Origin: Diospyros lotus
Lineage: Eukaryota > Streptophyta > Magnoliopsida > Ericales > Ebenaceae
Reading direction: 5' to 3'
DNA length: 64,000 nt
NCBI RefSeq assembly: GCF_014633365.1
Contig: NC_068347.1
Span: 34,638,116 to 34,702,115, forward strand
This document shows positions 56,215 through 64,000 of this stretch, one piece after another (positions within the stretch are counted from its first letter, which is position 1; every line of letters starts with the position of its first letter). The position numbers and the translations under genes are program-made. Below the pieces are notes generated by a model. That model was not told where the DNA came from. It searched no databases and saw only the letters and a program-made list of their open reading frames with translations.

Positions 56215-57007
56215 TGAGTTTTGACTGAAAAAGTGCTTGTGAACAAGTTCCCTACCTTCCATGAATAAGCAACACCTCTTGTTCACCCTAATATGCATAA
56301 TTAATGTGCTCAATATGACATGTTTAGTTAAGACTCCTTGAACTTCTAGTTATGGGTCATTTTCATGGTTGCTCATTGGTCCAATTGAGTTGAATCAAGT
56401 CCATTAGTCATTCAAACACTCCATAGAAAACTTGAAAAATCTACTATTTATATGTTATCCCATTTGAATGAGTGGTATCTTGTTTGAATTTGTTAAAACT
56501 GTGTTCAGACTCACCTAATAGAATTTGCTTACTCATTGTGATTTTACTTCACTTCGGACTCAAAAAATAAGCACTTAAAAAGAAATCAAAAATGATATTT
56601 GAATATTCACTCATGACATTTTTAATGACATTTTATGCATTGATGTATTATATATTTATATTAATATATTATAAAGTATAATAAATTAATACATAAATGT
56701 CGTAGGAGTGTTATAAATGGGTGTCCAAATAATATTTTCGTAAAAGAACTCACGAGGTGTTTCTTTGAATCTTTGACTCTTTTTAAAAAACGTCTATTTT
56801 CGTAAGAGTGGAAAGCTTTCATATTTTGTTTTATATCTTTTTCTTATTATTTAATTTAATTTTCAATTACAATATTAAAATAAAACCAAGTTTTTGATTT
56901 TTCTGATCTATTATAAAAAATTGATAGACAAAAACACAAAACATCATTTGATAATATTCAACTATAATTATCAATTATTGTCTAAATTTTTGAAATATTT
57001 TATTTTT
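56215..57007. other. Intergenic AT-rich DNA
   Basis: No gene was recognised between the FAR1 relic and the inverted-repeat element. Confidence 0.5.
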
Positions 57008-57966
57008 GGCAAAAATTTATATCGACTTTCCAACTATTTCAATTAGGTCCATTGAGCATAAAATTAAGTTTTCGGCCTGATAAAGCCAATTCTTTTATTT
57101 ATGGGCCTACTGAGTCCAATTTTTTCTTGCTTCCTATGCATGACTTACAGGAGCTGCTAACCCCAGAAAATTTTTTTCCCTTATTTAATGGTAAAAGGAA
57201 AAAGAATATGAAAACTCTAACTTCTCTCATCTTCCACCCAAAATCGAAGATCATAGAATCGATAGACTCACCAGCAAAATCCGCTTCAAGTGGTTCTATT
57301 GTATCATGACGATATTGGAATAACAATTTGTTTGACTTTAACTACGAGAGGTGTGTTAGGTGTTGTCATTGTGGTATAAAGACACTAAGATGAGTATCTT
57401 ATAGAATCAACAATCCATATAAAAAAATTCTACACTAGTAGGGTATTTATTTCCAAAAATATTATTGTTTAACTTGCTATAGAATTTGAGTCAAACTTGC
57501 AAGAAAGACATATGCCTAATATCACAATATAGAAAAAGGAAGCATAACTCATTTCCACAATGTGATTGGGTTGAAGTTGGGTCTAACTTACAATAGAATT
57601 TTTACATTCAACAGTTTATAAAAATGGGATGATGCATTTTTCAATTTACTTAGTGAGATAAAATCATAAATTCATCCCTATCTTAAATCTTTTATCGATA
57701 ACCCTAACTTTTTTCCTTTATTGTATCTTCTCATGTTGTTCCAAGGTCAATCCCAATGACAACATTGATTTTTTTTCATTTTCTAGAATTTTTTTTTTCT
57801 ACTTATGTGCTACATTTAACTTGTGTAAGTCACGCATAGGAGTCAAACAAAAATATGACTTAATAGGCCCGTAAATAAAAGGATTGGGTTTATTAGGATA
57901 AAAACTTAATTTTATACTAAATAAACCTAATTGACGTAGTTGGAGGGCCGAGTTGAACTTTTGTCC
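57008..57966. mobile_element. Non-autonomous Mutator-like element with long inverted ends
   Basis: The first 110-120 bases and the last 110-120 bases are inverted repeats. Landmarks CAATTAGGTCCATTGAGCAT and AAATTAAGTTTTC on the left pair with CAATTAGGTTTATTTAGTAT and AAATTAAGTTTTT read from the right end on the minus strand. The element is flanked by an 11-base direct repeat ATTTTATTTTT (56997-57007 and 57967-57977), although that sequence is low-complexity. Long inverted ends with a 9-11 bp duplication are typical of Mutator-like elements. The interior of about 720 bases encodes no transposase. Confidence 0.7.
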
Positions 57967-57977
57967 ATTTTATTTTT

Positions 57978-59257
57978 TTACTTGTTACATAACACGAGCA
58001 AACCTATAGTGTCTGTATATATATGTATATATAATATGAAAATATTATTTAAACACTTAAATTTATTATTTAATTGATATTTTATATTTATATAACATAA
58101 AAATAAAATACTAATACAAAATATTACTATAAATATCTAAGTTAAATATTTAAATAGCATTTAGTTATATAGCAATAACTTTCAAGGCATTTAGTTTCAT
58201 GGCTTATGGGTTTTCAGTATGGAGCTCACTTCCATATAATGATTAGAGCAAGTCTCCGTTTGAGAAGTGACTTCAAAACTATCTTCAAATGCTTCTCCAT
58301 TTGAGTGTGACCCTTGTTACAAATACTTGTACCTAAAAATCATTCCTATCACATGTACAGAATGGGAGAATTTGTGCGAAGAAACACTATTTGGTGGTGG
58401 AGGCTCTTTCACTCAGGGCCACGGCTTCCTCTCCACTTGTTTTCAGCATTTTGGGTAGGTAAAACAACTTCTCCTTCTTTAGATTCCTGGGTTTTGTGTT
58501 TTCTGTAGAGAATTCGTTGCTGGGTTGCCTAATTGCCCACCAACCGTTTGATTCATGGACGCAGAAGTGTGAATTCTAGTACCACTGTTTGAAACTTCAT
58601 TGTTGTCTTGAATTAGATTAAAGGGCAAGTGGACATTGTTTGAAGGATTCCTTTTTGGTTCTTTTGGCAAGTCTAGACTTTTGTGGGTTCATTAGATTCT
58701 CTTCACAATGCACCCTTGAGGTTTACTTGGAAACAGTTTCAATCTTTGATGTTTAGAAGACCAAATGCCAAATTTACTTAATCCATGTGAATTCGTGCCA
58801 ACTAATTGCACTTGTAAGTTCAAATATGAACTAGAAGCAAATTAAACTAACCAGAATTAATGAACTGGGTTTTGTTGGGTTTTCTTCCATCCCTTGATCA
58901 GTTTGATTCTAGGTCCAAAAAGTGGGAGCAAATCAGACCCCATTTATGCCTGGCATGAATCTGAACTGGGGTGACCCATGAAAACCTCTCTCTCTCTCTC
59001 TCTTTCTCTCTCATGTAGCTGATATAATTCGAACTCTCAAATTTAGTAAAATTGTGGTCTCAATGTAAGTCAAAGTAAGCCAACTTCTCATTTCGATTTT
59101 GCATAACTTTGTAGGCATATGAAAAAACAAAAGATGGTTGTCAGTGTAAGTTAAAGTAAGCCAACCTCTCAAATTTAGTAAAATTGTGGTCGCAATATCA
59201 GTCAAAGTTGCAAACAGAAGAAGAGATGGTTGTCAATGAAGAGATCCATTTTGAGCT
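57978..59257. other. Intergenic region 3' of NLR copy 2
   Basis: The region is mostly AT-rich, with a CT repeat at about 58986-59012. Near 59033-59240 is a locally rearranged duplication containing pieces of the NLR 3' end. Confidence 0.5.
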
Positions 59258-62050
59258 TCATTGACCCTTAAATTTTAGGTCACTTTCATAATTTTGGAAT
59301 TCCCTATGAGCAGAGCCTTTGCAATTCAATACTTGACGCTTGAAACCAAACTTAACAATGGGTATATGCTCCACAATCCAATGATCTTGGCCTTTGTCTG
59401 GTAGCATTCTATTTTTGAGCTTTGTAGGAATATGAAAAAAGAAAAGAGTTGTGAGTTTCCTAAGGTGACGGATCCCTGAAGGAACCTCTTGCAATTGCTG
59501 ACATGGCCCAAATATTAGCTCTTCAAGAAGAGTCAATGCCCCCTCCTCTATTATCACTGAACACAATCCCTTTTGAGACCTAAGATATAGCCTCTTGAGT
59601 TTTGGAAACCATCCAGCCTTAAAAGACAGTTGGTCTCCATAATACACGTCAGAAAGAGTAAGCGCTAGTAGGTTAGGCAAAGCTTGAAGCTCCTGTAGTG
59701 GATCATCAACCAAACCTGACCAGAGCAATTTTAGATCTTGTAGATTTGGAAGTTGAGCAATCCAGCATGGCAGCTTTTTCAAACGTCCACCCAAGCTGAG
59801 TCTTTCAAGAGATTCGGGTGGAGTAGGAACCAAATCCAAATCCAAAATCTCATGTTCACTTATAGCAAATACCGAAAAAAAATTAAGGTGTTTCATATTG
59901 TGAATGGTGGTGAAAAGATCTCTACAATTTTCTGTTCTCAATTTGCATATGCCCAACTTCCTCAGCTTCTGCAAATTCTGAAGCTCTTTAAATAGGCTGA
60001 CTGCATCATGATTTGCCTCCACACGTGATAGCTTCTGCAACTCCTCTAAACATCCAATCCCTCCTTGCATCTTTACCCCTTTCATGGAATCTAAACTAAA
60101 ATTCCTAATGTCATGGTTAAATGCCGTAAGATACCTTAACTTATGGAGCTTGTTGATCTGAAAAGATAACTCACGCACAAGACAATATTTCAAATCCAGA
60201 GTCTGCAGGTTGTGCAACTTCTCAATTGACTTGGGAATCACTGTGACCTTTGTATGCCTTACACTCAGGTATCTTAAATGAAATAGATTTCCCACTTCTT
60301 TATGAATTTGAACCAAAGGAGCCTCACTAAGATCTAGTGTTTTCAGAAACTTGAAATTTCTTGCCAGCATACTCATCAGGGGTTTTTTTGGCAACTTAAC
60401 CACTCGAAAAAGAAAAATTGAACGAATCCAAGATAACTTAGCCCATCCAAGAACATTGTCTAAATTATAATCCATATGTATTGACAATCTTCGAGTAATA
60501 TCATTGAAACTCGACTTCTCCGCCCCTAAAACGTGACAGAAGTTCAACTCCATAGACTTTGTCATGATGATCTCTCGCACCACATCATGCACCCTGCAGG
60601 TTTTAACTCTCCCATCAGGTTTCTTACTTGACACTTGAACCAAGCTTCTATGGATGATCTCGATCAGGTACTCTTCTGCAACTTCTTCTAAAGTTTTGCC
60701 CCTCTGTTCTTCAATGAAGCCCTCTGCTATCCACAACCGGATCAATCTTCCACAATTAATAGAGTAATCCTCAGGTATTATGCCAAAGTACAAGAAACAG
60801 GATTTGAGGTAGTAGGGCAAATCATGGTAACTAAGCAACACAATTTTTGAGATGCTTGTAAGGGCAGGTTTCATTTGTAACTCACAGCTTAGGCTATCGT
60901 AGAACCTCTTCCATTCTGATGCAACCTTGTTTTTGATGGACAGTATACCACTTATTGCCACAATAGCGAGTGGCAATCCTTCACATTTTTTAACAATGCG
61001 AAGAGATACGTCCTTCAATTCAGGGGGACAGCAGCCTTCGAAGTCCCTTTGGAAGGCCTTCCTGCAGAAGAGGTCCCAAGCCTTCTCCTCGGGCAGGGGC
61101 TGAAGCCAGTGAATATGATCCCATGGCGATTCGTTGCAGAAAACTGCAACCTCCTCACTGCGGGTGGTGATGATTACCCTGCTGTCTTTCCCATTTCTGG
61201 GCAAAGCATGTTTGATGAATTCCCAAAAGCTTGTTGTCCATACATCATCAAAGACAATTAGATACCTGTTCTGAGTTAGAAATTCCCTCAGCTTGTGAAC
61301 GAGTGAATTCTGGCCCATTGCATCAATTTCTGGAGGTGTAGTAGACTCCCTTAATCCGGATTGGTAAAACTGCTTCAACATTGTTCCGAGTATCTCCTCC
61401 GACTTGTATGATCTAGAGACAGGGACCCAAGCGCAGCAATCAAAGTGTCCGCCCACGGTTTGGTTTCCATAGACCTTGCCAGCAAGAGTGGTCTTGCCGA
61501 CTCCAGGCATCCCCACTACCGAAATCACCACTCGTTTAGACTCTTTGGATATCAATTGCGCGGTCAATTCATCTCTGCGGGATTCAATTCCCACGAGTTC
61601 ATCTTCCTCGACGAAGAGGGAAGCCACTCGAGGATCATGCCACGGCCGTTCAATTCTTTCGCTCCCTGATCCCTGAATCACACTGAATCCATACCTGTCA
61701 GCCCTCTCCTTGATCTCACCAATCGTCTGTTTGATGTCTTGAATACGAGAGGCTATATTTACTCTGCGGAATAAACTGCCCAAACGACGCCTTCTTCCTC
61801 GATCAAGCAGGTATTCATCGATCACATCCTCGATTCGATACGCCAGTTCCCGAACCTGCTTCACCCAAACCATGGCAATTTCATCTCCGGTTTCTGCCCT
61901 AAGATCGGCGTCTTTTAGGAAAGACTTTATGCTCTCCAATTCAGCTTTGATGCTCGCAACATCTCGGCGGACATTGCTCAAAAGCTTCGCTTCGTTGATT
62001 ATCAGTGGTGCCAAAGTCAGGATGACGGAGTCTACCACGCAGTACGCCAT
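59258..62050 (-). CDS. CC-NB-ARC-LRR immune receptor, RPM1-like (copy 2)
   Basis: A single open exon encodes 930 aa from the ATG at 62050 (MAYCVVDSVILTLAPLIINE). It is colinear with the copy at 40342-43110. The net difference of 8 residues is explained by one indel after FYQS, where this copy has GLRESTTPPE and the other has EG. The P-loop GMPGVGKTTLA is at 180-190, kinase-2 LIVFDDVW at 264-271, then GLPLA, CFLYFGIIPED and VHD as in copy 1. The LRR region shows most of the substitutions between the copies, as expected for the recognition surface. The 3' flank (GCAAACAGAAGAAGAGATGG) and 5' flank also match copy 1, so the duplication extends beyond the coding region. Confidence 0.93.
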   Translation of the reverse strand: MAYCVVDSVILTLAPLIINEAKLLSNVRRDVASIKAELESIKSFLKDADLRAETGDEIAMVWVKQVRELAYRIEDVIDEYLLDRGRRRRLGSLFRRVNIASRIQDIKQTIGEIKERADRYGFSVIQGSGSERIERPWHDPRVASLFVEEDELVGIESRRDELTAQLISKESKRVVISVVGMPGVGKTTLAGKVYGNQTVGGHFDCCAWVPVSRSYKSEEILGTMLKQFYQSGLRESTTPPEIDAMGQNSLVHKLREFLTQNRYLIVFDDVWTTSFWEFIKHALPRNGKDSRVIITTRSEEVAVFCNESPWDHIHWLQPLPEEKAWDLFCRKAFQRDFEGCCPPELKDVSLRIVKKCEGLPLAIVAISGILSIKNKVASEWKRFYDSLSCELQMKPALTSISKIVLLSYHDLPYYLKSCFLYFGIIPEDYSINCGRLIRLWIAEGFIEEQRGKTLEEVAEEYLIEIIHRSLVQVSSKKPDGRVKTCRVHDVVREIIMTKSMELNFCHVLGAEKSSFNDITRRLSIHMDYNLDNVLGWAKLSWIRSIFLFRVVKLPKKPLMSMLARNFKFLKTLDLSEAPLVQIHKEVGNLFHLRYLSVRHTKVTVIPKSIEKLHNLQTLDLKYCLVRELSFQINKLHKLRYLTAFNHDIRNFSLDSMKGVKMQGGIGCLEELQKLSRVEANHDAVSLFKELQNLQKLRKLGICKLRTENCRDLFTTIHNMKHLNFFSVFAISEHEILDLDLVPTPPESLERLSLGGRLKKLPCWIAQLPNLQDLKLLWSGLVDDPLQELQALPNLLALTLSDVYYGDQLSFKAGWFPKLKRLYLRSQKGLCSVIIEEGALTLLEELIFGPCQQLQEVPSGIRHLRKLTTLFFFHIPTKLKNRMLPDKGQDHWIVEHIPIVKFGFKRQVLNCKGSAHREFQNYESDLKFKGQ

Positions 62051-64000
62051 TACTGTGGAGAAATCTAGTTCTTCTTCTTCTTCTTCTCAATTAGACTATG
62101 GCGTCGCTGAATCGACCTACTTTCCCTGACATGAGAAAGTATGTCTTTGCTTGACTTCTCAAAGTCTGTCTCTCCTTCCGTCTAGAGTTCTCAGAGTAAA
62201 GTGCAGACCCCAGGTGGTGACTGCAGGCTTGAGAGTTGAAGACAGATAGAGACGGACACCTACTTGTCTGATTAGAGTGGGCGGTTGGTCAAAGTCGTAG
62301 TCACTACTTTCCTTGACTTGACGGAGTCTCCTCCTCTCTCTTTCCCGTGTTTGAATGGAAATCAATCTACTGGTAGTGGCTGAATTTGACGAATCGCAGC
62401 TCACTTTGTTTTTTTGTATTTTCTGAAAGCTCGCGCGGTAGACTTTCGCGTCCCAAAATTGAACTCTTCGGTTCGGTACGTTTCTCATTCTTGTAATTGT
62501 AGTTATACTGCTATTGGATATATAGGTTTGTCAGATTGAGTGCATACTTTATTATATAAGCTACTTTATTATAACAATTGGGTGAAATGTTATAATCATG
62601 TACCATCGGTGGCTGTTGTTAGATTAGTCACTTCTATTGAGAGTTGTATGGATACTTTAGGTGTTTGCAACTTGTCCATTTAAGATCAGTTGCGGAGAAT
62701 TCAATTCCATTTATGATTGATTTCTAAAAATTTCTCCTAGTCTATTTGTCTTACCCACGGGTTAAAATATTTGCATCTCCAGGTCTAAGAGTTGTGTACA
62801 TCTTGAGGCCACGGGTAATATATTTAGTCCCTTGCAGTTCTTTAGGCTGAATTTCTTGGATGGAAGAACAGGAGCTAGAACAGGTAAACTTTAGATGCAA
62901 TGGGGTTAAACTGCAATGAAATTGCAGACAACACAAAATAAGTATTTCTAATCATCTAATTACCTGAATTCTTGAGGCAACTCCTTTTCATAAAATTGTG
63001 TTTTTGACTTCCTTTTGTTCTCCTTCACTTTTCATGATTTTTCAAATCATATTAGTTGATGATGTAGTGTGATTGAAAGAAATTAGTGTTGGTTTTAGCA
63101 TGAATCTTGTATTTTTAGGGGGCCAAGGCCAAGGTGAAGACATTGGCATAAGTTTGGACACCAAATAAGGGCACCACTATATATATTGTTTTTTTTTATT
63201 TTTTTTTATGAGAACTTCGTCGCTTGATCTCATAATTTTTAACAAAAAGAATAAATCTGAGTATAGTAGCTGCACAGAAAATAACTTTGAACTTAAGGAC
63301 TCAAATCGCCCATGACTCCCTCTAATCACTGACCTGGTTCATATTATCTGTTTTATCTACAATATATGCATATATATCTCATATATGTATATATGCATAG
63401 AACGATTTTGGAGCTCCCAGGCGCTCTGCTAATATTAATATTTATATATCATATATATATATATTAATATACAAATTGCCGAGAGTGAAAGGGAGAGGCT
63501 GTGCGTGACATTATATAGGAAGAAAAATGTGGTGAAAGCAACATTAGAATCATATCCTCCACACAAAGGGAAAGGAAGACAGACAGACAGCCCCATTGCC
63601 TTTAATTAGCTTTATTTTGGTTGGGTTGCCTTTGATAGAGAGGTATGGAATGTTCAGAGGTCTAGCTACGTTTGAATTTCCACTTGCCACAATATGTCAA
63701 TAATTCAAAGTTTGAACTTCCACTACCCACCCAAAAAAAAGGGATTTTTCAAGATAACGACAATCTTTATTATTCTATAAAAGTTAAGAAAGAATTGTTT
63801 TTGTATATAATTTTTTTAAATTCGTAACATTTCAACCACAAATAAATAACTTTATCGTTGGTACAAAGACTACCTCTCAATTTTGGCATTGGGTAAGCTT
63901 AAGCCACATAGGTCCCTACAAAGGGTCATGCTTGAACGAAGAAATAGTCCATTCATCATTAAATATTTGAATTCAAGTCTCCAACACATCACATGGCTCA
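62051..64000. other. Upstream flank of NLR copy 2 and right end of window
   Basis: 62051-62170 resembles the flank upstream of NLR copy 1. 62350-62435 matches 39757-39850. The rest is AT-rich with TATATATA-type runs near 63360-63480. No gene was recognised. Confidence 0.5.

Overview
This window is nuclear DNA of a flowering plant, most likely a eudicot. The evidence is GT-AG introns with plant-like U-rich sequence, plant-specific families (A1 aspartic protease of the A36/A39 type, FAR1 domain, RPM1-like CC-NB-ARC-LRR), and plant lineages of Ty3/Gypsy retrotransposons (chromovirus and Tat). No rRNA or tRNA gene, CRISPR array or prokaryotic operon was seen. I reconstructed multi-exon gene models by hand from splice sites, reading phase and remembered family sequences; no database was searched.

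Layout. 1.1-4.0 kb, minus strand: 5' part of a plastid-type DUF3531 gene that runs off the left edge. 5.6-27.5 kb, plus strand: one intact 10-exon aspartic protease gene (495 aa) stretched to 22 kb by retroelements in its introns. These are a LINE remnant, a 2.8-kb solo LTR with its target duplication, a decayed chromovirus lacking reverse transcriptase, and a gag-only (TR-GAG-like) element. A SINE lies just downstream at 28.4 kb. 30.5-33.9 kb, minus strand: a six-exon Cms1/CMSS1-family gene with an inverted-repeat element in its last intron and a G25 tract on each side of its first exon. 36.1-38.3 kb, plus strand: a small two-coding-exon FAR1-domain gene. 40.3-43.1 kb and 59.3-62.1 kb, minus strand: two closely related intact single-exon NLR genes. 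A degenerate second copy of the FAR1 C-terminal exon precedes the second NLR, so a FAR1-NLR segment appears to have been duplicated in tandem. 45.7-55.6 kb: a structurally complete Tat-lineage Gypsy element on the minus strand. It has near-identical 449-bp LTRs, an uninterrupted 1809-codon gag-pol frame, a 96-bp tandem array and an antisense gene that looks spliced. 57.0-58.0 kb: a non-autonomous element with long terminal inverted repeats and an 11-bp target duplication.

How it fits together. The host genes are unrelated housekeeping, development and defence genes, not a cluster. The most unusual signals are in the mobile DNA: the antisense spliced ORF of the Tat element, the gag-only element with an unfamiliar C-terminal region, and the fact that every in-frame nonsense codon I could place in the decayed elements is TAG (12 of 12).
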